A DNA stretch of 45,417 bases, taken from assembly GCA_948465545.1 (NCBI GenBank), contig CAOJXO010000010.1, positions 1 to 45,417 of the forward strand. Direction: 5' to 3'. The position numbers and the translations under genes are program-made. Of this stretch, positions 33,763 through 42,225 are shown piece after piece (the stretch's first letter is position 1; every line of letters starts with the position of its first letter). Origin of the DNA: an uncultured Bacillota bacterium. GTDB taxonomy: Bacteria; Bacillota; Clostridia; Christensenellales; UBA1242. The notes under the pieces are model-generated. The model searched no databases, had not been told where the DNA came from, and saw only the letters and a program-made list of their open reading frames with translations.

Positions 33763-34131
33763 TTATATAACCTCAGGTGCAAGAGAAATAATCTTCATAT
33801 ATCCTCTTTCTCTGAGTTCTCTCGCGATAGGTCCGAATACACGAGTTCCTTTTGGTTGTTTTTGATTATCAATAATCACAGCGGCGTTATCATCAAATCT
33901 GATGTGAGAGCCGTCCTCTCTGCGAAGTCCCTTGGTTGTACGAACAACGACTGCCTTAACAACGTCACCCTTTTTAACAGTGCCGCCAGGGATAGCCTTT
34001 TTAACAGAAGCAACAATAACATCACCGATGTTACCACTTCTTCTATAAGAACCACCAAGAACTCGGATACACATAATTTCTTTAGCACCAGTGTTATCTG
34101 CTACCTTTAATCTTGTTTGAGGTTGTACCAT
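33763..34131 (-). CDS. rplN: Ribosomal protein L14
   Basis: The 122-residue protein has [20 protein letters not shown], the signature [20 protein letters not shown] and ends [17 protein letters not shown]. It sits at the 50S-30S interface. Confidence 0.98.
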   Translation of the reverse strand: MVQPQTRLKVADNTGAKEIMCIRVLGGSYRRSGNIGDVIVASVKKAIPGGTVKKGDVVKAVVVRTTKGLRREDGSHIRFDDNAAVIIDNQKQPKGTRVFGPIARELRERGYMKIISLAPEVI

Positions 34132-34143
34132 AATGCGTCCTCC

Positions 34144-34404
34144 TTACTTCGCTTTCTCAACGATTTCAACAACGCGATAATACTTATCTTTGCTGAGAGG
34201 GCGAGTTTCCATAATACGAACGGTATCGCCAATTCTGCATTCATTGTTTTCATCATGAGCCTTAAATTTCTTTGATTTTTGTACGACTTTTTTATAGATA
34301 GGGCTTTTTACTCTGGAAACGATTTTTACAACAACTGTCTTATCCATTTTTCCAGCGCTAACAACAACGCCTACTCTGGTAAGTCTTGAATTTCTATTTT
34401 CCAT
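34144..34404 (-). CDS. rpsQ: Ribosomal protein S17
   Basis: The start is at ATG 34404 with AGGAGG 5 nt upstream. A TTG start further upstream would include the ribosome site. The 86-residue OB-fold protein has [18 protein letters not shown] and [20 protein letters not shown]. It overlaps the end of rpmC by 11 bp. Confidence 0.97.
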   Translation of the reverse strand: MENRNSRLTRVGVVVSAGKMDKTVVVKIVSRVKSPIYKKVVQKSKKFKAHDENNECRIGDTVRIMETRPLSKDKYYRVVEIVEKAK

Positions 34405-34603
34405 CGTTTCCTCCTGCAATTTCCTTTTCTCTTATAACAGTTTTAACTCTTGCGATTTCCTTTTTAACATTGTGAATTTGCATAGGATTTGCAAGGTTAC
34501 GGGTTGCGTGAGAGAAACGAAGATTAAATAATTCACTATTGAGTTCTTTAAGACGTTTGTTAAGTTCCTCAATAGAAAGAGTTTTAATTTCACTAATTTT
34601 CAT
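34394..34603 (-). CDS. rpmC: Ribosomal protein L29
   Basis: The 69-residue two-helix protein has [20 protein letters not shown] and [18 protein letters not shown]. It lies near the polypeptide exit. It overlaps rplP by 11 bp and rpsQ by 11 bp. Confidence 0.98.
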   Translation of the reverse strand: MKISEIKTLSIEELNKRLKELNSELFNLRFSHATRNLANPMQIHNVKKEIARVKTVIREKEIAGGNDGK

Positions 34604-35033
34604 CTTTCACACCACCTTCGTTTTGTTCTTCTTTCTTTACAAATTTTACTTTGCAAGGGAGTTTGTGTCCAGCAAGTCTAAGTGCTTCCTTAGCAACCTC
34701 TTCACTTACTCCTTCAATTTCAAACAGAACTCTGCCTGGTTTAACAACAGCAACCCAAAATTCTGGAGCACCCTTACCAGAACCCATACGAGTTCCGATA
34801 GCCTTTTTAGAAACAGGCTTATCAGGGAAGATTTTAATCCAAACCTTACCACCACGTTTGATATATCTAGTCATAGCAATACGAGCGGCTTCGATTTGAT
34901 TTGATTTAATCCAGCATGGTTCCATTGCAACCATTCCGTAAGAACCATAAGCAAGAGTGTTACCTCTCATGGCCTTACCAGTCATTCTGCCTCTATGAAC
35001 CTTTCTTCTTTTAACTCTCTTTGGCAATAACAT
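34593..35033 (-). CDS. rplP: Ribosomal protein L16
   Basis: The 146-residue protein starts [20 protein letters not shown] and has [20 protein letters not shown] and [21 protein letters not shown]16 helps shape the A-site tRNA elbow contact. Its start overlaps the rpsC stop. Confidence 0.98.
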   Translation of the reverse strand: MLLPKRVKRRKVHRGRMTGKAMRGNTLAYGSYGMVAMEPCWIKSNQIEAARIAMTRYIKRGGKVWIKIFPDKPVSKKAIGTRMGSGKGAPEFWVAVVKPGRVLFEIEGVSEEVAKEALRLAGHKLPCKVKFVKKEEQNEGGVKDEN

Positions 35034-35707
35034 TATTCCTGCCCTCCTTTTGTATCAGAAGACTTCTTAGTGCCAAGGATATCGCCTTTGTAAATCCAGC
35101 ACTTAACACCGATTTTACCAATCATAGTGTAAGCAGCAGCCTCACCGTAGTCAATGTCAGCACGGAGAGTATGAAGTGGAAGGCTTCCTTCCTTGTATTT
35201 TTCAGTCATAGCCTTGTCGTTTGCTTTAGCAAGAACACCGCTAATTTGAACCTTACAGCCTTTAGCGCCAGCCTTCATAACTCTTTGAAGAGCTTGCTTT
35301 AATGCTCTCTTACCAGCAACACGCTTTTCAAGTTGTTGAGCGATACTTTCTGCAACAAGTTGAGCGTCAAGGTCAACCTTTTTAACTTCTTTAACGTTGA
35401 TAACAAGAAGTTTAACAGGTCTAATCATTTTAGAAACTTCTTTCTTAATAGTTTCAATACCAGCACCCTTAGTTCCAATAATCATACCAGGTTTACCAGT
35501 GAAGATATTGATAACAAGTTTGCCTACAGTTCTTTCAATTGTAACCTTTGAAATAGCACTAGAAGCATATTTTTTCTTCAAAAAGTTACGGATTTCTTGG
35601 TCTTCTTTAAGGTTTGCTGCAAAAGTAGCCTTGTCAGCATACCAAGTAGAACTCCAATCTTTGTTAATTCCTATACGAAGTCCGACTGGACTAACTTTTT
35701 GTCCCAT
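35033..35707 (-). CDS. rpsC: Ribosomal protein S3
   Basis: The 224-residue protein begins [20 protein letters not shown], has a KH domain with the [20 protein letters not shown] loop, and the S3 C-terminal domain ([20 protein letters not shown]). It lines the mRNA entry channel. Confidence 0.98.
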   Translation of the reverse strand: MGQKVSPVGLRIGINKDWSSTWYADKATFAANLKEDQEIRNFLKKKYASSAISKVTIERTVGKLVINIFTGKPGMIIGTKGAGIETIKKEVSKMIRPVKLLVINVKEVKKVDLDAQLVAESIAQQLEKRVAGKRALKQALQRVMKAGAKGCKVQISGVLAKANDKAMTEKYKEGSLPLHTLRADIDYGEAAAYTMIGKIGVKCWIYKGDILGTKKSSDTKGGQE

Positions 35708-35709
35708 TC

Positions 35710-36102
35710 TTAGCCTCCTACCACTTCATCAAGCACAATTGTAATGTGTGAAGTCTTTTTAAGTATTCTGTTACCAGAACCCTTACCAGCGTAGTGAATA
35801 CGTTTAAGTTGAGGTCCTTGGTTTGCATAGCACTCAGCAACTACAAGTGTTTCAGCGTTCTTGCCCATGTTGTTTTCAGCATTGGCAATAGCGGATTTTA
35901 ACACCTTTAAAGTTTCTTGTGCAGCACTATCATTCATATTTTCAAGCAAGCTAGCGGCATATTGAGCCTTTTTACCACGGATTAAATCAAGAACGATTCT
36001 TACTTTAGAACTACTCATTCTAATATAGTTTGCTCTTGCAAAAGGACGGGTATCTTTGTTTGCTTGTCTTTTTTCTGCTTTTTGTCTAATTCTTGTAGCC
36101 AT
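35710..36102 (-). CDS. rplV: Ribosomal protein L22
   Basis: The 130-residue protein has ANYIRMSSSKVRIVLDLIRG, and an extended loop and ending (GPQLKRIHYAGKGSGNRILK) where its tip lines the exit tunnel constriction. Confidence 0.97.
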   Translation of the reverse strand: MATRIRQKAEKRQANKDTRPFARANYIRMSSSKVRIVLDLIRGKKAQYAASLLENMNDSAAQETLKVLKSAIANAENNMGKNAETLVVAECYANQGPQLKRIHYAGKGSGNRILKKTSHITIVLDEVVGG

Positions 36103-36116
36103 TTTTACCCTCCTCC

Positions 36117-36398
36117 TTACTTCTTCTTAGCGGCAGCCGCTTTCTTTGTGTGACCTTTATAGGTTCTTGTTGGAGAGAATTCTCCGAGTTTATGTCCTAC
36201 CATATCAGCTGTGCAGTAAACAGGAACATGTTTCTTGCCGTTGTGTACTGCAAATGTAAAGCCAACAAATTCAGGATAAATTGTAGATGCTCTAGACCAA
36301 GTTTTGATAGGTTTTTTAACGCCAGACGCTGTCATGTCGTTCACCTTTTTCATTAAACTTGGATGAACATAAGGCTTTTTCTTTAATGATCTGCTCAT
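36117..36398 (-). CDS. rpsS: Ribosomal protein S19
   Basis: The 93-residue protein has [38 protein letters not shown] and [16 protein letters not shown]. It lies in the 30S head with S13. Confidence 0.98.
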   Translation of the reverse strand: MSRSLKKKPYVHPSLMKKVNDMTASGVKKPIKTWSRASTIYPEFVGFTFAVHNGKKHVPVYCTADMVGHKLGEFSPTRTYKGHTKKAAAAKKK

Positions 36399-36409
36399 AA
36401 CTTTCTCTC

Positions 36410-37237
36410 CTAATTAACTCTCTTAACCATTAAGCGGTTAGAGCGATTTTTCTTCTTTCTTGTCTTGTAACCAAGAGCAGGTTTACCCCAAGGAGTAACA
36501 GGTGAAGCCATACCAACAGGACTCTTACCTTCACCACCACCATGCTTGTGGTCATTAGGGTTCATAGCAACACCACGAACGGTTGGTCTAACACCCATAT
36601 GTCTTTTTCTTCCAGCCTTACCAAGAGAAACAAGTTCATGGTCAAGGTTACCAACAGTACCGATTGTAGCACGGCAGTTGAGGAGAACCTTTCTCATTTC
36701 GCCACTTGGAAGTCTAAGAGTTGCATACTTGCCTTCCTTAGCCATAAGTTGAACTTCAGCACCAGCGGAACGAGCAAGTTGACCGCCCTTCTTAGGTTCA
36801 AGTTCAATATTGTGAACAAGAGAACCAACAGGGATATTTGCAAGTGGAAGATTATTTCCGACTTTTATTTCTACATTCTCACCGCTCATAACGATGTCGC
36901 CATCTTTGAGTCCGTTAGGTGCGATAATGTATCTTTTTTCGCCATCTGCATAACTAAGTAATGCAATGTAGGCTGTTCTGTTTGGGTCGTATTCAATTCC
37001 AACAACCTTTGCAGGAACGTTGTCTTTGTTACGTTTAAAATCGATAATACGATATTTTTGTCTGTTGCCACCGCCTTGGTGTCTAACAGTAATTCTACCC
37101 TGAGCGTTTCTTCCAGCGTGTTTATCTTTCTTAGCAAGAAGAGATTTTTCAGGAGTTTTCTTTGTTACTTCTTCATAGGAAGAGGTCGTATAGAATCTTC
37201 TTCCAGCTGAAGTAGGATTGTGCATCTTAATTGCCAT
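36410..37237 (-). CDS. rplB: Ribosomal protein L2
   Basis: The 275-residue protein has the L2 core ([20 protein letters not shown] near residue 43) and the C-terminal peptidyl-transferase-proximal loop [20 protein letters not shown] with the conserved His. It supports subunit association. Confidence 0.98.
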   Translation of the reverse strand: MAIKMHNPTSAGRRFYTTSSYEEVTKKTPEKSLLAKKDKHAGRNAQGRITVRHQGGGNRQKYRIIDFKRNKDNVPAKVVGIEYDPNRTAYIALLSYADGEKRYIIAPNGLKDGDIVMSGENVEIKVGNNLPLANIPVGSLVHNIELEPKKGGQLARSAGAEVQLMAKEGKYATLRLPSGEMRKVLLNCRATIGTVGNLDHELVSLGKAGRKRHMGVRPTVRGVAMNPNDHKHGGGEGKSPVGMASPVTPWGKPALGYKTRKKKNRSNRLMVKRVN

Positions 37238-37254
37238 AATGACCTAACCTCCTA

Positions 37255-37557
37255 TTATGATAAGCTGTCGAAGAACGCAATAGTTTTAGAATTTTCCTTC
37301 AAGGTTACAACTGCTTTTTTGTAATCAGAAGTTCTTCCTTCAGTTCTTCCAGCCTTGGTGTTTTGCACCTTTTTGTGTCCTTTAACGATGCAAGTATTAA
37401 CTTTTTCTACTTGTACACCGAAAAGAGTTTCAACCGCTTTAGCGATTTCGATTTTATTTGCGTTTTTAGCCACTTCAAAAGTGTATACCTTGCTAGCGAT
37501 TCCAGCATAACTTTTTTCAGTTAAAAGTGGTCTTTTAATGATTTGTTCAGCGTTCAT
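37255..37557 (-). CDS. rplW: Ribosomal protein L23
   Basis: The 100-residue protein has [20 protein letters not shown] and [20 protein letters not shown]. It sits at the exit tunnel and docks trigger factor and SRP. Its start overlaps the rplD stop as TAATG. Confidence 0.97.
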   Translation of the reverse strand: MNAEQIIKRPLLTEKSYAGIASKVYTFEVAKNANKIEIAKAVETLFGVQVEKVNTCIVKGHKKVQNTKAGRTEGRTSDYKKAVVTLKENSKTIAFFDSLS

Positions 37558-38183
37558 TATTCTGCGTATGCCTCCTCGATAGTTTTGATAGCAGACTGAG
37601 TGAGAACAACGTTTTTAGAACTAACAATTTCGTAAACGTTGATATCAGTAGCCTCTTCGATATCAAGTCCTGCTAAGTTTGCAGTAGCTCTCTTAATCTT
37701 CTCATCGTTACCTTTGTTAACAACAAGAACTGAGCCGTTAAACTTGAATGCATCTACGAATGCTTGTACTTCTTTAGTCTTAGGAGCAGAAAGTTCAAAC
37801 TTGTCGATAACAACAACCTGTTTTTGTCTAATCTTTTCGCTAAGAGCAGAAAGTAATGCATAGCGTCTTGCTTGTTTATTCATCTTTTTAGAGAAATCTC
37901 TTGGTTTTGGTGCGAAAGCAACTCCGCCGCCAGTCCATTGTGGTGCTTTCTTAGAGCCATGTCTTGCTCTACCAGTACCCTTTTGACGCCAAGGCTTAGC
38001 AGCCTTGCCTCTTACTTCACTTCTAGTTAAAGTACTTTTAGTGCCTTGTCTTTGGTTGGCATTATACATAACTACTGCTTGGTGAATAAGTGGCTCATTA
38101 TATTCAACTTCAAAAAGGTCCTTTGAAAGTGTCATACTGCCAACTTCTTTGGCCTCCATATTGAAAACTTTTACTTTTGCCAT
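37557..38183 (-). CDS. rplD: Ribosomal protein L4
   Basis: The 208-residue protein has the tunnel loop region [20 protein letters not shown] followed by [20 protein letters not shown], and the C-terminal Rossmann-like part. In E. coli L4 is also the repressor of the S10 operon. Confidence 0.97.
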   Translation of the reverse strand: MAKVKVFNMEAKEVGSMTLSKDLFEVEYNEPLIHQAVVMYNANQRQGTKSTLTRSEVRGKAAKPWRQKGTGRARHGSKKAPQWTGGGVAFAPKPRDFSKKMNKQARRYALLSALSEKIRQKQVVVIDKFELSAPKTKEVQAFVDAFKFNGSVLVVNKGNDEKIKRATANLAGLDIEEATDINVYEIVSSKNVVLTQSAIKTIEEAYAE

Positions 38184-38194
38184 GTCAAACTCCT

Positions 38195-38827
38195 TTATGC
38201 CTTCTTGCTTTCACGGATTGTAACCACGCTACCCTTAGGGCCAGGAACACAACCTTTAACAAGTAAGATATTTCTATCGGTATCAACCTTAACAATTTCA
38301 AGGTTTTGCATAGTCACTCTCTCAACACCATAGTGTCCAGGCATATGCTTGTTTTTGAACACTCTTGATGGAGTAGAGTTTGCACCCATAGAGCCGACTT
38401 CTCTATGAACAGGACCAGTACCGTGGGTCATCTTTAATCTGTGTTGGTTCCATCTTTGGATAACGCCAGTAAAACCACGACCTCTTGTAGTACCAGTTAC
38501 ATCAACCTTGTCGCCTTCAGCGAAGATGTCACACTTGATTTCTTGACCAAGTTGATATTCTTCAGCGTTTTCAAATTTGAGTTCTTTAACAAGCCTGAAA
38601 GTTTCAACACCAGCCTTCTTGAATGCACCAGCACTTGGTTTAGATACTCTTGATGCTTTTTGTTTTTGGAAAGCAACAACAACCGCTTTATAACCGTCCT
38701 TTTCAACGTTCTTAATTTGAACGACAGGGCAAGGACCAGCCTCAACTACTGTTACTGGAACAACCAAACCTTCTGGAGTGAAGACTTGAGTCATGCCAAG
38801 TTTCTTACCAACTATTGCCTTTTTCAT
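38195..38827 (-). CDS. rplC: Ribosomal protein L3
   Basis: The 210-residue protein begins MKKAIVGKKLGMTQVFTPEG and has VTGTTRGRGFTGVIQRWNQH and HMPGHYGVERVTMQNLEIVK. It is an early 50S assembly protein near the peptidyl transferase centre. Confidence 0.98.
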   Translation of the reverse strand: MKKAIVGKKLGMTQVFTPEGLVVPVTVVEAGPCPVVQIKNVEKDGYKAVVVAFQKQKASRVSKPSAGAFKKAGVETFRLVKELKFENAEEYQLGQEIKCDIFAEGDKVDVTGTTRGRGFTGVIQRWNQHRLKMTHGTGPVHREVGSMGANSTPSRVFKNKHMPGHYGVERVTMQNLEIVKVDTDRNILLVKGCVPGPKGSVVTIRESKKA

Positions 38828-38841
38828 TTATATCTTCCTCC

Positions 38842-39150
38842 TTACAGTTTGATTTTTATATCAACACCTGCAGGCAAATCAATCTTCATTAAAGCGTCAA
38901 CTGCCTTTGTAGATGGTGAATAAATATCAATAAGTCTTTTGTGAGTTCTAGACTCGAATTGTTCACGACTGTCTTTATACTTGTGTGGTGAACGGATAAC
39001 GGTAACTACTTCTCTATCAGTAGGAAGAGGAATAGGACCGCAAACCTTTGCTCCACTCTTCTCAGCGGTTTCGATAATTCTCTTGCACGCTTCGTCAATG
39101 AGGGAATGTTCAAAGGCTTTCAATTTAATTCTGATTTTTTGTGTTGCCAT
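38842..39150 (-). CDS. rpsJ: Ribosomal protein S10
   Basis: The 102-residue protein has [20 protein letters not shown] and the conserved [20 protein letters not shown] loop. It is the first gene of the S10-spc-alpha super-operon. AGGAGG lies before the ATG. The str operon (rpsL-rpsG-fusA-tuf) is not directly upstream. Confidence 0.98.
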   Translation of the reverse strand: MATQKIRIKLKAFEHSLIDEACKRIIETAEKSGAKVCGPIPLPTDREVVTVIRSPHKYKDSREQFESRTHKRLIDIYSPSTKAVDALMKIDLPAGVDIKIKL

Positions 39151-39366
39151 TAATAATTTACCTCCTGTAATAGCACTGCCGACTAATATTTCACTTTCCT
39201 AAGAAACAACGGTACACGTTGCCGTGTGTTTCTTGCTGTGCGGAATTAAAAAATGTGATATTTTGGTCGGTCGCCCGCGGTCATATTGCCACGAACTTGT
39301 CCACATAAATTCTCTTTGATTGCTGGTAACCAAAGTAACCTTACGCTTCAACCCATATTTCACAGC
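39151..39366 (-). promoter_or_regulatory. 5' leader of the S10 operon with a strong hairpin
   Basis: The transcript from the promoter at 39373-39401 would carry about 215 untranslated nt. Near its end AAGAAACA and ACGG (39201-39212) pair with CCGT and TGTTTCTT (39222-39234) with one bulged G, a stem of about 12 bp. No U-run follows, so it is not an obvious terminator. Ribosomal leaders often bind an operon-encoded protein (L4 in E. coli). That role here is inference. No gene is seen in the interval. Confidence 0.5.
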
Positions 39367-39372
39367 ATATAC

Positions 39373-39401
39373 ATTTTACCAAAACACCCTTCTATTGTCA
39401 A
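39373..39401 (-). promoter_or_regulatory. Promoter of the S10-spc-alpha super-operon
   Basis: On the minus strand a perfect TTGACA (39396-39401) and TAAAAT (39373-39378) are separated by 17 bp. No other promoter of this quality is seen inside the 15.7-kb ribosomal cluster. Confidence 0.8.
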
Positions 39402-39467
39402 GGGTTTTTCAAAGATTTTTCAACTAATTTTAAATGCTATTTTATCCGCCAAAATTGCCTATATATA

Positions 39468-39496
39468 TTGACAAATATTATAAAGTAGTTTATTAT
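39468..39496 (+). promoter_or_regulatory. Promoter of the 83-residue coiled-coil protein
   Basis: TTGACA (39468-39473) and TATTAT (39491-39496) are 17 bp apart. An overlapping perfect TATAAT (39494-39499) has a 20-bp spacing. AAGGAGA at 39506-39512 precedes ATG 39519. Confidence 0.65.
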
Positions 39497-39518
39497 AATA
39501 TATATAAGGAGAACCAAT

Positions 39519-39770
39519 ATGGAAGATTTAGAACAAGTACTTTATACAGTTTTACATAAACTTGATAGCATTGAAGAAAGGCTTGGTAGATTAGAAGACC
39601 AATCAAATATAAACGAAACAACATTAAAATCAGTAAGGAATAGCCAAAAAGATGTGGTAAAAGCAAGCGTTGATATACTGGCAAGAATAGATGAAGAATA
39701 TTTACTACGAAGAGGCATAACCCCAGTTAATCCTTCAAGAAAACCAAATGTTAATGATGAAAATAGTTAA
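39519..39770 (+). CDS. Small coiled-coil protein of unknown function
   Basis: The 83-residue protein is predicted to be mostly helical. Residues 1-35 show heptad-like spacing of L, I and V (EQVLYTVLHKLDSIEERLGR), followed by a polar linker and a disordered Pro/Asn-rich end. It has no signal peptide, membrane segment or Cys. It has a strong promoter, a good ribosome site and its own terminator, so it is a real gene. I do not recognise a family. Confidence 0.7.
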   Translation: MEDLEQVLYTVLHKLDSIEERLGRLEDQSNINETTLKSVRNSQKDVVKASVDILARIDEEYLLRRGITPVNPSRKPNVNDENS

Positions 39771-39775
39771 TTATT

Positions 39776-39806
39776 AAAAAAATCCCTACTTTTTATAGGG
39801 ATTTTT
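39776..39806. terminator. Bidirectional terminator between the coiled-coil gene and recO
   Basis: The arms AAAAATCCCTA (39778-39788) and TAGGGATTTTT (39796-39806) pair perfectly around a 7-nt loop and have T-runs in both directions. Confidence 0.85.
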
Positions 39807-39825
39807 GTTTATTTTATATTAAATA

Positions 39826-40548
39826 TCATAATAGAGGTATTTGTGTGAATCTAGTGCCTACCCGCCATTCAAAGTTTTTCTCAAGCAAATGGAAACACTC
39901 CACCTCACCATTTCCACCAATTTTTAAAGTGGAAAGTTTTTCATAATCCATACCACTTAAAAGTTTCATCGCACTATAACAAACATCGCTCACAGCCTGA
40001 CAGGTATCATTCCTGCAACTCGCACAGACCATTTCGCCTATATCTAAATTAAAATATCTTTTACCACTAAGCCCCGCCTTGCATGAAGAGCATTTGTCAG
40101 TGATAAACGAATATCCCAACTCTTTAAATATCCTAATTAAAAACTTATCAACACAATACAACCTTTTTACATTATCGTAACATAGGGTTTTAAGGCATTT
40201 AAGAAGTTCAATAAAAAGTTGCGGGTCACTTTCTTGTGAAGAGATTTTGTTTACAATATCAAGTATTGCACAACCTTCGTAGAACTTATCAAGGTCTTTG
40301 GTAAGCCCAAAGAAAGAATCAATAACCTCTACTTGGGTGATAATATTAAAACTCTTTGTGTTTTCAATTATGTATTCTCCAAAACTAAACAATTCTTTCG
40401 CAGATTTTAATTTTGCCTTTTCTCCCCTTACACCCCTCATTATGCAAGAAAGTTTACCATTCTCCAAGGTATATAAGGTTACAAGCCTGTCCTTTTCTTT
40501 ATAGTCCTTAGAGGCAATAACCACCCCTTTAACTTTTGTACTAGCCAT
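39826..40548 (-). CDS. recO: DNA repair protein RecO
   Basis: The start is at ATG 40548, one base after the stop of the upstream small gene. The longer frame begins inside that gene. The 240-residue protein has the RecO OB-fold N-terminus (VKGVVIASKDYKEKDRLVTL), the helical middle (IELLKCLKTLCYDNVKRLYC) and a Cys cluster (CSSCKAG near residue 153, CASCRNDTC near 175) that probably binds zinc. RecO loads RecA with RecR at gaps. Confidence 0.93.
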   Translation of the reverse strand: MASTKVKGVVIASKDYKEKDRLVTLYTLENGKLSCIMRGVRGEKAKLKSAKELFSFGEYIIENTKSFNIITQVEVIDSFFGLTKDLDKFYEGCAILDIVNKISSQESDPQLFIELLKCLKTLCYDNVKRLYCVDKFLIRIFKELGYSFITDKCSSCKAGLSGKRYFNLDIGEMVCASCRNDTCQAVSDVCYSAMKLLSGMDYEKLSTLKIGGNGEVECFHLLEKNFEWRVGTRFTQIPLL

Positions 40549-40549
40549 A

Positions 40550-40723
40550 CTATTCTCTCTCCGAGCCTCTCTGTTTATCAATAGCATTCAACAATGTTTT
40601 GTTCCAATCTCTCATACTCTTGCAAAAATGTCTTACAAGTTGTGTGTCACCACCCGCTCTCATCGCCTCTAAAAATAGGAAGGCGTCACTATCTTCAAAC
40701 TTTGGTAAATTGTTATCTTTCAT
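40550..40723 (-). CDS. Small protein upstream of recO, unknown function
   Basis: The start is at ATG 40723 with AAAGGAGGGGG just upstream. The 57-residue product (beginning MKDNNLPKFEDSDAFLFLEA) is charged and helical (TQLVRHFCKSMRDWNKTLLN), with no signal peptide. In Bacillus a small gene, yqzL, also precedes recO, but I do not see clear sequence similarity. Its stop is one base from the recO start, so translation is probably coupled. Confidence 0.75.
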   Translation of the reverse strand: MKDNNLPKFEDSDAFLFLEAMRAGGDTQLVRHFCKSMRDWNKTLLNAIDKQRGSERE

Positions 40724-40751
40724 AAATCCCCCTCCTTTCTTATCTATAATT

Positions 40752-40781
40752 AGTATATACCAAACAATTTGTTTTAGGCAA
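40752..40781 (-). promoter_or_regulatory. Promoter of the small gene-recO unit
   Basis: On the minus strand TTGCCT (40776-40781) and TATACT (40752-40757) are 18 bp apart. The start site would be about 20 nt before ATG 40723. Confidence 0.5.
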
Positions 40782-40793
40782 ACAAATTTGTTT
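40762..40793. promoter_or_regulatory. Two palindromes over the recO promoter, candidate operator
   Basis: AACAATTTGTT (40763-40773) lies in the spacer and AACAAATTTGTT (40781-40792) lies at the -35. Both are perfect palindromes with centres 18-19 bp apart, so a dimeric repressor could bind both and block RNA polymerase. Confidence 0.45.
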
Positions 40794-40841
40794 TTTAAAG
40801 GCAAAATTTTAAGAAACTTGTCGTGACTATATACACAAACT

Positions 40842-40865
40842 AAAAAAGTGCATTTCTTGCACTTT
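40842..40865 (-). terminator. Terminator of the 58-residue gene
   Basis: The arms AAAGTGCA (40845-40852) and TGCACTTT (40858-40865) enclose a 5-nt loop, followed on the minus strand by a U-run to 40842. Confidence 0.8.
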
Positions 40866-40874
40866 ATAGTTATA

Positions 40875-41051
40875 TTATCTAATCTGATAATTCATCATAC
40901 TTAAGAAAACTTCATCAGGAATAACAATAGGGTTAACTACATTATTGGCTGAACCACTAAGAAGCCTTGCAAGCCTACAACCACATGTATAAATAGGCGT
41001 AGGATAAGAAGGCCCTAAGTTGCATTGATTAAAATTTAAGTTACAAGGCAT
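40875..41051 (-). CDS. 58-residue Cys-containing peptide of unknown function
   Basis: The frame begins MPCNLNFNQCNLGPSYPTPI, continues YTCGCRLARLLSGSANNVVN and ends in a hydrophobic/polar stretch (PIVIPDEVFLSMMNYQIR). Its four Cys (3, 10, 23, 25) are all in the first half. AGGGAG lies 7 nt before the ATG and a strong terminator lies 10 bp after the stop, which supports a real transcription unit. It has no signal peptide. I do not recognise a family. A spore-associated or metal-binding peptide would be speculation. The -10-like TATGAT just upstream has only a weak -35. Confidence 0.65.
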   Translation of the reverse strand: MPCNLNFNQCNLGPSYPTPIYTCGCRLARLLSGSANNVVNPIVIPDEVFLSMMNYQIR

Positions 41052-41177
41052 AATATTTCTCCCTAAGGCAAAATGCCTAATACATCATATTAAAAAACAA
41101 ATCAATCTGTGAAAAATCCGCTAATTTTATTTGCATTATTTATTCCAAATAATTAAAATATAGGCAGGAGGAATGAA

Positions 41178-41813
41178 ATGAGAAAGTTTTTTAGTGATTT
41201 TAAGAAATTTATTAGTCGTGGCAATATCCTTGATATGGCTGTCGGCGTTATCGTAGGTGGTGCATTCAACGCGATTGTAACCGCATTCACTAATCAAATT
41301 ATTATGCCACTTATCAACTGGCTACTCAGTACAATAAGCGGCGGACAAAATGGGCTTGAAAGTGCAGTAACCGTACTCAAGTGGGCGGAAGACGGAACTT
41401 TAGAAAATAGCATTTACATAAACTGGGGTGCATTCATATCTGCAATACTCAACTTCTTGATTATCGCAATGACATTGTTTATTATCTTGAAAGTGGCAAT
41501 GAAGAGTAGCGAAATGTTTAAACATGCAACCGAAAACGCAATGAGGGGCAAACTTACTAAGGAAGAAAAAGCAGAACTCAAAGCACTTGGCATCAATAAG
41601 AGAGATAAAGACGCCGTAAAAGCATATCGCGAAGAGAAAGCACAAAAACTTGCTGAGGCAAAGGCTGAGGAAGAGGCAAAGCAGAAAGCACTTGAAGAAG
41701 AGAATTATAAAAATTCAACTGAATATCTGCTTAAAGAAATACTTGCCGTACTAAAAGAGAAAGAGAATCCAAAAGAAGAACTTAAAAAAGCCTTAAACAA
41801 AACACGTAAATAA
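41178..41813 (+). CDS. mscL: Large-conductance mechanosensitive channel MscL with an inserted charged helix
   Basis: The 211-residue protein has the MscL N-terminal helix and TM1 (FISRGNILDMAVGVIVGGAF), a periplasmic loop, and TM2 near residues 78-102 (GAFISAILNFLIIAMTLFII). The conserved C-terminal bundle helix (STEYLLKEILAVLKEK) is still present but is pushed away by about 50 residues rich in K, E and A (for example EEKAQKLAEAKAEEEAKQKA). Usual length is 120-150. MscL releases solutes on osmotic downshock. AGGAGGAATGAA precedes the ATG. Confidence 0.95.
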   Translation: MRKFFSDFKKFISRGNILDMAVGVIVGGAFNAIVTAFTNQIIMPLINWLLSTISGGQNGLESAVTVLKWAEDGTLENSIYINWGAFISAILNFLIIAMTLFIILKVAMKSSEMFKHATENAMRGKLTKEEKAELKALGINKRDKDAVKAYREEKAQKLAEAKAEEEAKQKALEEENYKNSTEYLLKEILAVLKEKENPKEELKKALNKTRK

Positions 41814-41838
41814 AAGAAGGGGGTAATCCCCTCTTTTT
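41814..41838 (+). terminator. Terminator after mscL
   Basis: AGGGG and CCCCT form a GC-rich stem around a short loop, followed by CTTTTTAT. Confidence 0.7.
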
Positions 41839-41876
41839 ATTTACAATAAATAATTTTGAAAAGTTTGAAAAAATCG

Positions 41877-41905
41877 TTGACATAATAAGAAAAATTTGGT
41901 ATATT
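41877..41905 (+). promoter_or_regulatory. Promoter of tRNA-Val
   Basis: TTGACA (41877-41882) and TATATT (41900-41905) are separated by 17 bp, with the tRNA starting 22 bp later. Confidence 0.75.
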
Positions 41906-41927
41906 AATAAAGCATGAAAAATGCAAT

Positions 41928-42003
41928 GGGAGTTTAGCTCAGCTGGGAGAGCATCTGCCTTACAAGCAGAGGGTCATAGGTTCGAGCCCTATAATTCCCA
42001 CCA
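41928..42003 (+). tRNA. tRNA-Val (UAC)
   Basis: A 76-nt cloverleaf with acceptor GGGAGTT / AATTCCC, anticodon loop CTTACAA in stem TCTGC / GCAGA giving TAC, T arm ATAGG TTCGAGC CCTAT, discriminator A and encoded CCA. Confidence 0.96.
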
Positions 42004-42004
42004 T

Positions 42005-42029
42005 AATCACGACACAGTCGTGATTTTTT
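42005..42029 (+). terminator. Terminator after tRNA-Val (copy 1)
   Basis: The 9-bp stem AATCACGAC / GTCGTGATT has a 3-nt loop and is followed by TTTT. A second AT-rich stem (GTTTTTG/CAAAAAC, 42030-42047) comes directly after. Confidence 0.9.
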
Positions 42030-42123
42030 GTTTTTGTAAACAAAAACAAAGTGGATTATGAAATAAGACACAGGTGGGCAAATTAAAACGTTCTGTTGCA
42101 GACAGGTTGTTATAATTCCCACC

Positions 42124-42144
42124 AAAAAGCCGCAAGGCTTTTTT
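42124..42144 (+). terminator. Terminator after tail copy 2
   Basis: The stem AAAAAGCC / GGCTTTTT has a GCAA loop and a T-run. As after copy 1, a second AT-rich stem follows (ATTTTGCAT/ATGCAAAAT, 42145-42165). Confidence 0.85.
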
Positions 42145-42225
42145 ATTTTGCATAAAATGCAAAATCTGGATACGCAAGTATACAGGGGTGGATTTACAAG
42201 ATTTTCTTATAATTCCCACCGTTTA

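Larger units (their letters stand above)
41990..42220 (+). repeat. Three copies of the tRNA-Val 3' tail
   Basis: TATAATTCCCACCA ends the tRNA (41990-42003), recurs exactly at 42111-42124, and recurs as 13 of 13 bases at 42208-42220. The spacings are 121 and 97 bp. Before copies 2 and 3 there are imperfect inverted versions of the tail (GGTGGG-CA-AATTA in 42073-42085; GGTGG-ATTTA around 42187-42196), which could pair with the tail. Each copy is followed by a hairpin terminator. No coding gene is supported in 42004-42265. Confidence 0.85.

Noticed and set aside
23477..39150. Many open frames on both strands inside the ribosomal super-operon
   Set aside because: They are shadows of the strongly conserved ribosomal genes and lack ribosome sites or family matches.
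39270..39300. T-box leader (CCGCGG and nearby GTGGCA) before rpsJ
   Set aside because: The conserved GGTGGNACCGCG antiterminator core and a terminator are absent.
41934..42219. Two minus-strand frames over tRNA-Val and its tail
   Set aside because: They cross the tRNA, terminators and repeated tails, lack ribosome sites and show no protein-like features.
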